DNA of 38,008 nucleotides, from positions 1 to 38,008 of the forward strand of contig JABFXX010000449.1 of assembly GCA_013368795.1 (NCBI GenBank). Direction: 5' to 3'. The position numbers and the translations under genes were made by a program. Positions 16,101 through 23,937 of the stretch are shown in pieces (positions within the stretch are counted from its first letter, which is position 1; the number at the start of each line of letters is the position of its first letter). The DNA comes from Kofleriaceae bacterium. Its GTDB lineage: Bacteria; Myxococcota_A; Polyangia; Haliangiales; Haliangiaceae. The notes under the pieces were generated by a model. That model saw nothing but the letters and a program-made list of their open reading frames with translations, was not told the DNA's origin and made no database searches.

Positions 16101-16561
16101 GCTGGATCGTCGCGAGCCTCGTCGAGCCGGGCTGGACCGAGCGACTCGACGACATCCAGCGCCGCATCTTCGAGACCGCGCTCGCCGGCTTCTACAAGCT
16201 ATCGGGTGTGGCGATCGTGCGCGAGCAGCTCGAAGAGGCGCTGCGCGATGACGACGGGTCGTCGCCGCCGTACGACATCTCCGACGACGGTCTCGTCGTG
16301 TGGCCCGACGGCGACTTCGACGTCGAGCTCGTCTACGACCTGAGGAACCTGCAGGCGGGCAAGCACATCCCGACGGTGCGCGGCGACGCGGCGAGCTATC
16401 ACGGCGCGCTGATCGATCTCGCGGGCCGCCACGCGCTGTTCGGCCGCGAGCCGCTCTACTGGTCGGTGTGGTCGACGACGTGGCAGCAGATCCAGCGCGG
16501 CGAGGAGCCGATGAAGATCATCGTGGGACCGTCGCTCTTGCGGCAGCGGAAGTTGCCGTAG
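13175..16561 (+). CDS. 1128-aa multi-domain membrane protein of unknown function
   Basis: A TTG start at 13175 follows GGGGGA at good spacing. Residues 1-540 are soluble and mostly helical: an N-terminal region with HHH near 58-60, a basic helical stretch (about 250-300), then a long helical region rich in Leu, Glu and Arg that could form a coiled coil (about 385-500). About seven transmembrane segments follow: 543-560, 586-613, 647-663, 671-687, 758-780, 790-808 and 826-845, with basic loops. The C-terminal 270 residues are soluble again and include a strand-rich part (about 960-1000) and a final basic RQRKLP. GC3 is high throughout, so it is one real gene; two long antisense frames over it are shadows. 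I do not recognise the family. Confidence 0.85.
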   Translation: MTESAAPIAETDPNAAGSRAFANVELASTGTILVEEGTLRRIVKAHLGLRGAGLRVPHHHCFVVAKAELERHRELARFELAKVDVAALPNRVVLVTGDRTKVAARDPEALSHVWRLAFHARIHVALDDLIGNDILTLAGVRERVEQIGQAEFDEVRSVLHQENLAIPPVDERGVYVEFVALYLELTKFAPRAVEHTFPAMAASFGRVDKIIARDLDVAALLAASRPDHAPAKPLVVEEAPPDYVGTKRLDHAIGSARKAATRARAKGNLAKAAILSARAGDAAGVREHLDLLVARLAKALGDTSPATVAAVGEGSLTAGWADALFPLAMYAGTQESLRFNKGARLLADLQVACTYAEREVKVVDLVSWALSLGRRKVVRALPVTRDVRVAKRLHQASEKVAECELENAEERERLAAVMHAITDRADANLRASLRPKVEAALDAVGLEPHSLPERVAEKKLVDELLDRAVDVGRLALGDLRDAISKNDLKLPDLTLDELRGGDQLLRIDRIFQSSLDGVYRSGEAYLRFLQKASSIMFGTKVGRFLTRFALLPLLGAFAVVEGLQHMIGPLSKLLTGHEPEIATPATLWGGAAFLFLLLHVPLFRRAVVFVLRWVWRIVKLILFDAPAALWRTPIVRRILDSRFNRWIVRPAIPAAIVAFAIHVEPRPDRYTWPIVGGVFVFCALVFNSRFGRLVEERFADWVILSSRQLTTRFLPGLVRYILELFGKLADLVDRAMYRVDEMLRFRSGQSMIKLVGKGILSAIWFVIAYVLRLYVDLFIEPSTNPIKHFPVVTVAAKILIPFTPAILSGVAGPASKLMGPAIGNSFAAFTVIVLPGLAGFLVWELKENWKLYRATRSKTLGPIAIGHHGESMIGFLKPGFHSGTIPKLFTKLRRAAWRDDEGGVAKQHEGLHHVEEAIEKFADRQLVSMLVEVDAFRARDVTLERIDIGSNRVQITLACTRLSPSPVVIRFELQSGWIVASLVEPGWTERLDDIQRRIFETALAGFYKLSGVAIVREQLEEALRDDDGSSPPYDISDDGLVVWPDGDFDVELVYDLRNLQAGKHIPTVRGDAASYHGALIDLAGRHALFGREPLYWSVWSTTWQQIQRGEEPMKIIVGPSLLRQRKLP

Positions 16562-16562
16562 G

Positions 16563-16591
16563 TTGACACCCGCCGAGGCTCGTCGTACTCC
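16563..16591 (+). promoter_or_regulatory. Predicted leaderless promoter of the 270-aa lipoprotein gene
   Basis: A perfect TTGACA, a 17-bp spacer, TACTCC, then 6 nt to the ATG at 16598. The -35 begins 2 bp after the stop of the upstream gene. The -10 is degenerate, but the spacing puts the transcript start on the start codon. Confidence 0.45.
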
Positions 16592-16597
16592 GGCCGC

Positions 16598-17410
16598 ATG
16601 CGCACAGCCATCTTTGCCACCCTCGCCGCCGCGGCGCTCCTCGCGTGCGGTCCCGGTCGTTCGACATTCGCGCGCTATCCCGGCGCGCCCGCGGCGTTCG
16701 ATCGCAGCGCTCAGGATCCGAAGGCGCTCGAGATCGCCGACAAGGTCGTCGCTGCAGCCGGCGGCACCGCGACGTGGAGCACCGCCAAGCAGCTGCGCTG
16801 GCAGCAGGTGATCAGCCAGGACGGTAAGGAGCTCCTCGCCGGCGAGCAAGCGTGGGATCGCTGGAACGGCCGCCACTATGGCCGCGCCAAGCGCGAGGGC
16901 GGCGACATGGTGGTCATGCGCGACATCTATCAGGGCGGTGGCAACGCGTTCATCGACAACGGCCAGAAGCTGAAGAAGATCGACGGCGGCGCCGACCAGG
17001 CGGTCAAGACCAGCCGCGAGCGCTGGGAGTTCGACACCGGCGTCCTGTTCATCCCGTTCCTCCTCGAGGAGCCGGGCACGAAGCTCGAGTACGGCGGCGA
17101 GGTGCAGGGCGACGACGGCAAGCCGCGCGACCTGCTCAAGGTCTCGTTCGATCCGAAGGAGCGCCAGACGAAGTACCAGCTCGTGGTCAATCGCGACACG
17201 AACCTGATCGAGCGCATCGAGATCCAGCAGGCCGGCAAGAGCGAGGACGAGCGCCTCGGCTATGCGGTCACGCAGTGGATCGACGCCAAGGGCATGAAGC
17301 TGCCCGGCACGCTCGAGAACCTCGGCATGAAGGGCGAGGTCGTGACGTACAAGGACGTCACCGTCGGCGATCCGGACGAAGACCTCTACGTCCCGCCGCC
17401 GATGCTCTGA
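16598..17410 (+). CDS. Lipoprotein of unknown function (LolA/LolB-like layout possible)
   Basis: 270 aa. The signal peptide ends with lipobox LLAC (Cys about residue 17, Gly at +2). After a linker, the mature protein begins with a helix holding ALEIADKVVAAAGG, followed by many antiparallel strands with conserved Trp residues (RWQQV, WDRWNGR, RWEFDTG), a plan seen in the LolA-like half-barrel superfamily of periplasmic proteins. Its strands include EVQGDDGK...DLLKVSFD and KYQLVVNRDTNLIERIEI, in which the same pattern (ligand-contacting concave sheet) is plausible. No catalytic motif is seen. It ends 2 bp before the stop of the convergent YdeI-like gene. Confidence 0.78.
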   Translation: MRTAIFATLAAAALLACGPGRSTFARYPGAPAAFDRSAQDPKALEIADKVVAAAGGTATWSTAKQLRWQQVISQDGKELLAGEQAWDRWNGRHYGRAKREGGDMVVMRDIYQGGGNAFIDNGQKLKKIDGGADQAVKTSRERWEFDTGVLFIPFLLEEPGTKLEYGGEVQGDDGKPRDLLKVSFDPKERQTKYQLVVNRDTNLIERIEIQQAGKSEDERLGYAVTQWIDAKGMKLPGTLENLGMKGEVVTYKDVTVGDPDEDLYVPPPML

Positions 17411-17411
17411 G

Positions 17412-17768
17412 TTACTTCTTCTTCGCGGCGGGCTTGGCAGCCGGCTTCTCTGCCTTCGCTGCGGGCTTCGCTGCCTTGGCGGGCGCGGGCTTTGCCTCCT
17501 CGGCAGCCTTCGCGGGCTCGACCTTCTCGGCGGGCGTGTAGGGCTCGCCCTTGAACAGGGTGCCCTTCTCGAGCTCGTCGAGCATCTGGTCGAGGCGCTG
17601 CTGCTTGGCCTGCGGGCCGAACGCCTGCGCGATCCACTTGAGGTAGTCGTCCTGCTGGTACTGCGGACGATCGCGATACGCGTCCATCAGGTTGCGCTTG
17701 GCGAGCGCACCACGCACGTTGCCGGGCATCGGCTGCGGTTGCTTGTTCGGGAACTGCGTGCGGTTCAT
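17412..17768 (-). CDS. YdeI/OmdA-family small protein with histone H1-like tail
   Basis: 118 aa. Residues about 15-70 (ALAKRNLMDAYRDRP, YLKWIAQA, RLDQMLDELEKG) match the C-terminal module of the YdeI/OmpD-associated (OmdA, PF13376) family, which typically ends YxxWIxxAKRxETRxxRI. The usual ARRPET-type segment is replaced by FGPQAKQQ. The last 40 residues are a run of Ala/Lys/Pro (about 85-118) like the C-terminal tails of histone H1-like and AlgP proteins, so nucleic-acid or polyanion binding is plausible. Last gene of a minus-strand run, 9 bp after the papain-like gene. The family role (linked to antimicrobial-peptide resistance in enterobacteria) may not carry over. Confidence 0.75.
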   Translation of the reverse strand: MNRTQFPNKQPQPMPGNVRGALAKRNLMDAYRDRPQYQQDDYLKWIAQAFGPQAKQQRLDQMLDELEKGTLFKGEPYTPAEKVEPAKAAEEAKPAPAKAAKPAAKAEKPAAKPAAKKK

Positions 17769-17777
17769 GATCTAGCT

Positions 17778-18926
17778 CTACCTCGGAGTCTTCGGTGCGC
17801 GCCAGCGCAGGACGTCGATCGTCGCAGGTGACTGGCGCGCGAGCGGCTCGATCACGAGGCGCGGATGGCCGACGTGGATCACGAGATCGAACCCATCGAG
17901 CTTGCCGTCGGGCCCACCTTTGCTAGGGCCGTTCGGATCGCTCTTGTCCTCCCACAGCGCAGCGACGTGATCCCAGTCGCGGGGTGTGTGGTGGCGCAGC
18001 TCGCCAGCGTAATCGATGCGGATCAGATCGCCAGGCAAAACGCCGGTGATCGGCGACGCCGGCGTGCCGTGATCGTCGAGCTCGGTCGCCGCGGCGATCG
18101 TCGTCCCGTACGACGGCAAGCCGGCGACGTTCGTGTACGCGAGCTTCGCGCCCGCGCGCCGCATCGCACCGACCATCACGTCGGCGCAGTCCGAGCCGGT
18201 GAATCGCTCGGTCTGGTGGTTCTTGCCGGATCCCGCCGAGCCGAACACCTCGGGCACGAGCAGGTAGCCGCTCAGCCAGCCGAGGAAGTCATCGCCCGCG
18301 CGCACGGAGACGCGATGGACCGTCGGCAGGATGCCGAACGCGTCGGTTGCCTCTGCGCCCGGGCTCGCGACGCGCGTGCCGTCGGCGAATGCGACCTCGA
18401 CCTTGTAGCGGAGCGTGCCGAGGCCGGGCACCTGGACCGCGCCAGGCTCGCTCGGGGCGATCGTCGCGCGGATGATCGCGTCGCCCTTGTCGGCGAACAC
18501 GTGCTCGAAGTAGTCGATGTGGTCGTAGCCGAGCCAGCGGCCGAACGTCTTCGGATCGGTCGAGACGTTGCTGTAGAAGGTGCTCGTCGCGCCGTTCTCC
18601 GCCGTCGACGTGCGAAAGCCATGGGGCTCGACGGTCGACCACGTGAACTTGCCCTCGAGCGGTGCGAGCTCGCGCGACGGCACGGTTCGGCCGCCGAGTT
18701 TCAGCTTGTCGACGCCGGCGGGTGCGAGCACGACGCGGTGCTTGCCGCGGTGACCGACGACGATCGCGGCGAGGTCGACGCGCTGGTCGATGCGCGCCTC
18801 GGTCGCGGTATCGGACCACGTACCGTCATCGATGCGACCGACGACGATCGCGCGGTCCACGACGAGCGGCGAATCCGCGGCTGCGGGTCCTGCAGCGATC
18901 GCGAGCACGAGGAGGGCGCGACGCAT
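17778..18926 (-). CDS. Secreted papain-like (NlpC/P60-type) protein
   Basis: 382 aa with a Sec signal peptide (MRRALLVLAIAAGPAAA). The first 225 residues form a beta-rich domain of unknown type. The C-terminal part carries a candidate catalytic triad: Cys in TGSDCADVMVGAMRRAG (about residue 249), His in RDWDHVAALWE (about 323) and a following polar residue in DLVIHVGHP (about 354). Preceding the His is PGDLIRIDY, equivalent to the PGDLVFF strand of NlpC/P60 hydrolases. These enzymes cut peptide bonds in peptidoglycan stems; here cell-wall turnover or predation is a fair guess, but the spacing is loose and activity is unproven. It lies 33 bp after the small Lys-rich gene and before the YdeI-like gene. 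Confidence 0.72.
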   Translation of the reverse strand: MRRALLVLAIAAGPAAADSPLVVDRAIVVGRIDDGTWSDTATEARIDQRVDLAAIVVGHRGKHRVVLAPAGVDKLKLGGRTVPSRELAPLEGKFTWSTVEPHGFRTSTAENGATSTFYSNVSTDPKTFGRWLGYDHIDYFEHVFADKGDAIIRATIAPSEPGAVQVPGLGTLRYKVEVAFADGTRVASPGAEATDAFGILPTVHRVSVRAGDDFLGWLSGYLLVPEVFGSAGSGKNHQTERFTGSDCADVMVGAMRRAGAKLAYTNVAGLPSYGTTIAAATELDDHGTPASPITGVLPGDLIRIDYAGELRHHTPRDWDHVAALWEDKSDPNGPSKGGPDGKLDGFDLVIHVGHPRLVIEPLARQSPATIDVLRWRAPKTPR

Positions 18927-18959
18927 GGGGAGGACAACGCGCGAGCGCCCGAAATGATT

Positions 18960-19208
18960 TCAGGCGGTCTGCGCGCGCGGGAACAGGCGGCGCCAGAAGC
19001 CCTGGCGCGGCGTCTCGAGATCGTCGAACGACTCCGAGGGCGTGCCCTGTTCGAGGTCGGCGCCGGCTCGGAAGAACTCTTCCTCGACATCGGTGAAGCC
19101 GATGGTCTCTGCGGCCTGCGGGAGAGCCTTGGCCTTGGCGACCTTCGCGAGGACCTGCGACTTGATCTCCTTCGTCGAGACTTGCTGCTTCTTACGGCGC
19201 TTGGACAT
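18960..19208 (-). CDS. 82-aa Lys-rich protein of unknown function
   Basis: Starts MSKRRKKQQVSTKEIKSQV, a strongly basic N-terminus, followed by an acidic middle (GFTDVEEEFFRAG) and a short C-terminal amphipathic basic end (GFWRRLFPRAQTA). No signal peptide or metal-binding Cys. The ATG at 19208 is preferred because GC3 and composition upstream become non-coding although the frame stays open to 19301. First gene of the run leading to the papain-like and YdeI-like genes. I do not recognise it. Confidence 0.65.
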   Translation of the reverse strand: MSKRRKKQQVSTKEIKSQVLAKVAKAKALPQAAETIGFTDVEEEFFRAGADLEQGTPSESFDDLETPRQGFWRRLFPRAQTA

Positions 19209-19353
19209 CGGGCCGCAAAGCATGGGCGACGAACCCGGCTCCGTCGCTGTGAGACTTTCCGTACACGCCGTCTCGAAAGATTGCCGACGCCTCGATCGCA
19301 CGGATTCGCATTCAGGTGCGCAGGTGCGTACGGAAGCTCACGAGTCCTCGGTG

Positions 19354-19359
19354 TAGAGT
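19354..19359 (+). promoter_or_regulatory. Predicted -10 element of the crotonase gene (leaderless)
   Basis: TAGAGT ends 6 nt before the GTG start at 19366. No convincing -35 or ribosome site is visible. A direct repeat (AGGTGCGCAGGTGCG) lies just upstream near 19315-19330. Confidence 0.4.
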
Positions 19360-19365
19360 CCGCTC

Positions 19366-20067
19366 GTGGCTGATCTCGTCACCTACACCCTCGAGAACAA
19401 GGTGGCCGTCCTCCAGATGGACGACGGCAAGGCAAACGCGCTGTCGAAGGACATGATCGACGCGCTGCTCGCGGCACTGACCCGAGCGGAGCAAGAGGCG
19501 AGTGCCGCGGTGCTCGTCGGTCGGCCGGAGCGGTTCTGCGCCGGCTTCGATCTGCGCGTGATGATGAGCGGGCCCGAGCAGGCGAAGGAGCTCCTGCGCG
19601 CGGGCTCGGAGCTGCTGATGCGGCTCTACGGCGCGCAGGTGCCGCTCGTGATCGCGTGCACGGGTCACGCGCTCGCCGGCGGTGCGCTCGTCGTGCTGAC
19701 CGGCGACTACCGCGTCGGCGCGATCGGCCCGTACAAGCTCGGCCTCAACGAGGTGTCGATCGGGTTGCCGGTTCCCGTGCTCGCGATGGAGCTCGCACGC
19801 GATCGCCTGGTCTCGACGGAGCTCACGCGCGCGACGCTGCTCGCGCAGATCTACGAGCCCGAAGGCGCGCGCAAGGCCGGCTACCTCGACGCGCTCGTCG
19901 CGCCCGACGCGGTGCTCGAGACGGCGAAGGCAGAGGCGGCGCGGCTCGGCGCGCTCTCGCAGCCAGCGTTCCGCGCGACGAAGACGCGGCTGCGCGGCAA
20001 GACGATCGCTTACATCAACGCGCAGATGGACGCGGACATGCGCGACATCATGACGCCGACTCGCTGA
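19366..20067 (+). CDS. Crotonase/enoyl-CoA hydratase-isomerase family protein
   Basis: 233 aa, slightly short for the family (usually about 255-260). The two oxyanion-hole segments that hold the acyl-CoA thioester are present: GRPERFCAGFDL (about 52-63) and GHALAGGALVVLTGDYRVG (about 100-118). A Glu in LNEVSIGLP occupies the place of the first catalytic Glu of hydratases (Glu144 of the rat enzyme). By eye, an Arg falls where the second catalytic Glu (Glu164) would be, so simple hydratase activity is doubtful and an isomerase or thioesterase-like reaction may fit better. GTG start. Its 3' end overlaps the convergent SNF2 gene by 20 bp. Role in fatty-acid or aromatic acyl-CoA metabolism cannot be narrowed. 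Confidence 0.88.
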   Translation: MADLVTYTLENKVAVLQMDDGKANALSKDMIDALLAALTRAEQEASAAVLVGRPERFCAGFDLRVMMSGPEQAKELLRAGSELLMRLYGAQVPLVIACTGHALAGGALVVLTGDYRVGAIGPYKLGLNEVSIGLPVPVLAMELARDRLVSTELTRATLLAQIYEPEGARKAGYLDALVAPDAVLETAKAEAARLGALSQPAFRATKTRLRGKTIAYINAQMDADMRDIMTPTR

Positions 20068-23000
20068 GCAGCGCGAGCAGGTCGCGCGTCGTCAGCCGCG
20101 CGGCGACGTCGGTTCCGTCGAGGATCGACGACACGAGCGCGCGCTTGTCCTTGTGCAGCGCGAGGATGCGCTCCTCGACGGTGCCGCGCGCGATCAGGCG
20201 ATAGACGGTGACCGGCTTTGTCTGCCCGATCCGGTGCGCGCGATCGGTCGCCTGATCTTCGACGGCGGGGTTCCACCACGGGTCGAGGTGGATGACGTAG
20301 TCGGCACCGGTGAGGTTGATGCCGGTGCCGCCCGCCTTGAGCGAGATCAGGAAGATGTCGGCCTCGCCGTCCTGGAACCGATCGATGAGCCGCTTGCGCT
20401 CGCCGGCCGGCGTCGAGCCGTCGAGGTAGAGGAACGGCACGCCGGCCTCGGTGAGCTCGCCGCGCACGAGCTCGAGGTGCGACGTGAACTGGCTGAACAC
20501 GAGCGCGCGGTGACCCTCGTCGCGCAGCTCCTCGATCAGCTCGAGCAGGCGCTGCATCTTCGACGACGCGACCTGCGACTGCGAGTCGTAGAGCCGCGGA
20601 TGCGACGCCAGCAGGCGGAGGCGCGTGAGCGCCGCGAGCACCTCGAACCGGCGCTGCTCGTCGCGCAGGTCCTTTGTCTTCTTCTCGGCGGCGAGGTGCG
20701 CGACGGCGGCGAGGCGTGCGTCCTCGTAGAGCGCCGCCTCGTCCTTCGACAGCGCGATCGGGACCTGGATCTCGGTGCGCGGCGGCAGCTCGCGCGCGAC
20801 CTCGGCCTTCGTGCGACGGAGCAGGAACGGCTGGATCACGCGCGACAGCGCGAACCGTGCGTCGGCGTTCTGGTCGCGCTCGATCGGCAGCGCGAACCGC
20901 TCGCGGAACTGGTCCCAGCTGCCGAGCAGGTTCGGGAACACGACCGAGAATAGCGACCACAGCTCGCCGAGGTGGTTCTCGAGCGGCGTGCCGGTCAGCG
21001 CGATGCGGAACTCGGCCTTCAGCGCACGCGCGGCCTTCGCGCGCTGGGTCGCCGGGTTCTTGAGGGCCTGCGCCTCGTCGACGACGAGCGTTCCGAACGT
21101 GCGCGACGCCAGTAGCTCGACATCGCGGACGAGCAGGCCGTAGCTGACGATCAGCACGTCCTTCTTCGTCAGCTTCGCGACCGTGGCGGTGCGGTCGTCC
21201 TGCTCGCCGAGCACGACGGGCCGCAGCGTCGGCGCGAACCGCTTCAGCTCGTCGACCCAGTTGAGCGTGACCGACGTCGGCGCGAGGACGAGCGCGGGGC
21301 CGGTCTTCGCGCGATCCAGCAGCACGGCGATCGCCTGGATCGTCTTGCCGAGGCCCATGTCGTCGGCGAGGCAGCCGCCCGCGCCCCACGCGGCGAGGCG
21401 AGACAGCCACGCGTGACCCTCGACCTGGTAGTTGCGCAGGGTCGACGCGAGCGCAGCCGGCGGGCGAGGGCGGAGCTTTGCCGACGAGACGAGCCGGTCG
21501 GTGAGGTCCTGCCACGCGGGCGCGGCGTCGACGCGGATGCCGGCGGCGGCGAGCGCGCGCACCGCGGGGACCGCGCCGGGCGAGAGCTCGAGCTGGTTGC
21601 GCGTCGCGAACGTGCGGTCGGCGATCGGACCGAGATGCTCGCGGATCGCGTCGGACAGCTCGAGCCACCGCGTGTCGTCGATGCGCACGAACCGGCGCTG
21701 GCGGCGGAGCGCGTCGAGGATGATCGCGAGCTCGAGCCGGCCGGTCGGCACCTTCATCTCGCCGGCGATGCCGAACCAGTCGCGCTTCGCGTCGATCTTC
21801 ACGCGCAGCGACTCCGTCGGCGGCGCGCTGTACACGGTCGGCCGGACGTCGACCCACTCGGCCTCGATGTCGGGCGGCGGCGTCTGGACGCGCGCGACGA
21901 GCGCGAGCGCGGCGTCGGGGTCCGCGATCGAGAAGCACATCGGCGGACCTTCCTCGGCGACATCGAGCTCGGGCAGGCGAGCGAGCGAGCCGCGGACGAT
22001 CGCGATCTCCGACGAGATATCGCGCCGCACGTAGCCGCGCACGCCGCTGCCGTCGGGACGGATCACCATCACGTCGCGCGGTCCCGATGCCGGTGGGAAT
22101 AGCGGCGCGTGTGGCGCGGGCCGCACGAACGCTTCGATCTCGAGCGCGCCGTCGCGGACGAGGCGCATGCGCAGCACGGTCGTCAGCTTCGCGTCGAGGC
22201 GCACGCCCTTGAGCTCGGGCGGCACGTCGAGCGGCAGCTTCGTCTCGAGGCGAGACAGCCGTTCGAGCAGCTGCGTGTGGCTGTCGGGAGGGAACGCATT
22301 GCCGTGCCTCTCGAGCACGTTCCACATGTGGCGCGCGTCGTCGCCGACATCGATCAGCAACAGCCGCGCGTGCTCGAGCTCGAGGACGAGCAACGGCTCG
22401 CTCGGCGCGTGCGCGCGGAGCAGCGGCGCGAGCAGGCGCGGCGAGAACCTCGCGCCGTCGACGGATGGCTCGAGCCGGATCTCGTCGCCGGCAGCGACCG
22501 CGGTGAACCCGAGCGGCACGCGCCGGACCGCCAGCGGAATGTCCGGATCGTTCGCGTGCACCGCACGGGGATGGCCGACGAGCGCCGCGAACGCGCGCGC
22601 GGGATACGTGCTCGTCTTCGACGGCACCCAGCCGGCGAGCTGTTCCGCGATCCGCGTGTCGGCCTCACCGAGCACGGACGCGTGGTCGTCGAGGAGCCGC
22701 ACCGCGGTCATCCGCGTGCCCGCGCTGTAGCCGCCTCGCTTGAGCGCCTTCTTCACGAGCGGCGTCAGCGTCGTCGTGCCGAACTCGGTGTCGATGTGCC
22801 ACCACACCTCGACCTGGCCGACGGCCGCGCCGGGCGCGACGCGCGTCGGATCGTCGCGGGTCGCGAGCTCGGCGAGCGCACGTTGCCACGGCGGCCGCAA
22901 CAGCTCGTCGGCGAGCACCGTCGCTCGCGCCTCGTTCGCGGGATTCGCGAGCAGATCGAGCGTCGCGTCGACGAGCGCGAGCACGTGCGTGCACGCCGCT

Positions 23001-23911
23001 GGCGCCGTCGGCGACGTCGTACACGTGCAGCTCGCCGTCGGCGGACCGTCGGGCATCGTGAACGCGAGGCGCGCGACGAGCGGCTGCGTCGACCACGACG
23101 GATAGCGAATGACGATCTTCGTGCGCTCGCGCCAGACGAGCGCACTCGACTTCTCGTCGTGCTCGATGCTGCCGACGTGCATGCGCGCCGCGTGAGAGCG
23201 AGGCGCAGCCTGCGGATTGCGGCGCACCTGGGCGCGATAGGCGACGAGGCGATCCCACAGCGCGTGCACCGACGATGGCGCGTCGGCGCGGAGCCTGCGC
23301 GGCTGGCCTTCCTCGTCGAGTGCGAGCCGCAGATCCGCGACGGCGTTGCGCAGGCGCTGGGCAGCGGCGGCGGCGACCGGCTGCTGGAGCTGGCGCACGC
23401 CGACGAACCTCGCCGCGCCCTCGAGCGAGCCGACGCTCTGCAGCGAGACGTTGCGCAGGACCATCGCGAGGTGCGGATAGCCTTCGATTCCGACGACGTC
23501 GTCGAGCAGCACGTCCGCCGACAGCTGGAGCTCGTGCGCGACGCCGTTCTCCTCGCACCACGTATCGAGCTGGGTGCGCGTCGCGAACACGTCTGCGTTC
23601 GGCGCCGCCGGCGCGGGTTTCTCGGCGGTCGCCGCCTGGTACTCGAGCACGAGCGCAACCGCGTGCTTGCACAGCCGACCCGCGTCGCCGGCCGGGCACG
23701 TGCACATCGACGCGAGCTCGCGTCCGTAGGTGAACACGCGCACCTCGTACTCGGCGCCGCCGGTCACCGTGCCTGCGATGCCGTCGCCGACGCGTTCGCG
23801 ATACTGCGCGCGACCCTCCTGCCAGTAGCGAGTGCCGCGATCGTAGGCGTGGCCCGCGAGCGCGCGCAGTCGGGTCGGCGTGATGAGCGAGTCGAACGAC
23901 ACGCGGCGCAC
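20048..23911 (-). CDS. SWIM zinc-finger SNF2-family DNA-dependent ATPase
   Basis: 1287 aa. N-terminal SWIM finger CTCP...CKHAVAL (about residues 70-86); a second SWIM-like CxC...CTH motif near 295-310; long beta-rich middle region; SNF2 ATPase core with Walker A DDMGLGKT (about 852), DEAQ box (about 943), TGTPLEN (motif III region) and the helicase C domain with VFSQFTSH, SLKAGGTGINL, DPWWNPAVEDQATDRAHRIGQ (motifs V-VI). Family members use ATP to move along DNA and remodel protein-DNA complexes; the bacterial SWIM types are poorly characterised. GTG at 23911 is used; a second GTG at 23902 (MSFDSLITP...) would place TAGACT 9 nt upstream. It follows the SDR gene by 26 bp. Confidence 0.95.
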   Translation of the reverse strand: MRRVSFDSLITPTRLRALAGHAYDRGTRYWQEGRAQYRERVGDGIAGTVTGGAEYEVRVFTYGRELASMCTCPAGDAGRLCKHAVALVLEYQAATAEKPAPAAPNADVFATRTQLDTWCEENGVAHELQLSADVLLDDVVGIEGYPHLAMVLRNVSLQSVGSLEGAARFVGVRQLQQPVAAAAAQRLRNAVADLRLALDEEGQPRRLRADAPSSVHALWDRLVAYRAQVRRNPQAAPRSHAARMHVGSIEHDEKSSALVWRERTKIVIRYPSWSTQPLVARLAFTMPDGPPTASCTCTTSPTAPAACTHVLALVDATLDLLANPANEARATVLADELLRPPWQRALAELATRDDPTRVAPGAAVGQVEVWWHIDTEFGTTTLTPLVKKALKRGGYSAGTRMTAVRLLDDHASVLGEADTRIAEQLAGWVPSKTSTYPARAFAALVGHPRAVHANDPDIPLAVRRVPLGFTAVAAGDEIRLEPSVDGARFSPRLLAPLLRAHAPSEPLLVLELEHARLLLIDVGDDARHMWNVLERHGNAFPPDSHTQLLERLSRLETKLPLDVPPELKGVRLDAKLTTVLRMRLVRDGALEIEAFVRPAPHAPLFPPASGPRDVMVIRPDGSGVRGYVRRDISSEIAIVRGSLARLPELDVAEEGPPMCFSIADPDAALALVARVQTPPPDIEAEWVDVRPTVYSAPPTESLRVKIDAKRDWFGIAGEMKVPTGRLELAIILDALRRQRRFVRIDDTRWLELSDAIREHLGPIADRTFATRNQLELSPGAVPAVRALAAAGIRVDAAPAWQDLTDRLVSSAKLRPRPPAALASTLRNYQVEGHAWLSRLAAWGAGGCLADDMGLGKTIQAIAVLLDRAKTGPALVLAPTSVTLNWVDELKRFAPTLRPVVLGEQDDRTATVAKLTKKDVLIVSYGLLVRDVELLASRTFGTLVVDEAQALKNPATQRAKAARALKAEFRIALTGTPLENHLGELWSLFSVVFPNLLGSWDQFRERFALPIERDQNADARFALSRVIQPFLLRRTKAEVARELPPRTEIQVPIALSKDEAALYEDARLAAVAHLAAEKKTKDLRDEQRRFEVLAALTRLRLLASHPRLYDSQSQVASSKMQRLLELIEELRDEGHRALVFSQFTSHLELVRGELTEAGVPFLYLDGSTPAGERKRLIDRFQDGEADIFLISLKAGGTGINLTGADYVIHLDPWWNPAVEDQATDRAHRIGQTKPVTVYRLIARGTVEERILALHKDKRALVSSILDGTDVAARLTTRDLLALLSESAS

Positions 23912-23937
23912 AGTCTATGCGCCGGCCTGCCCCCTGG

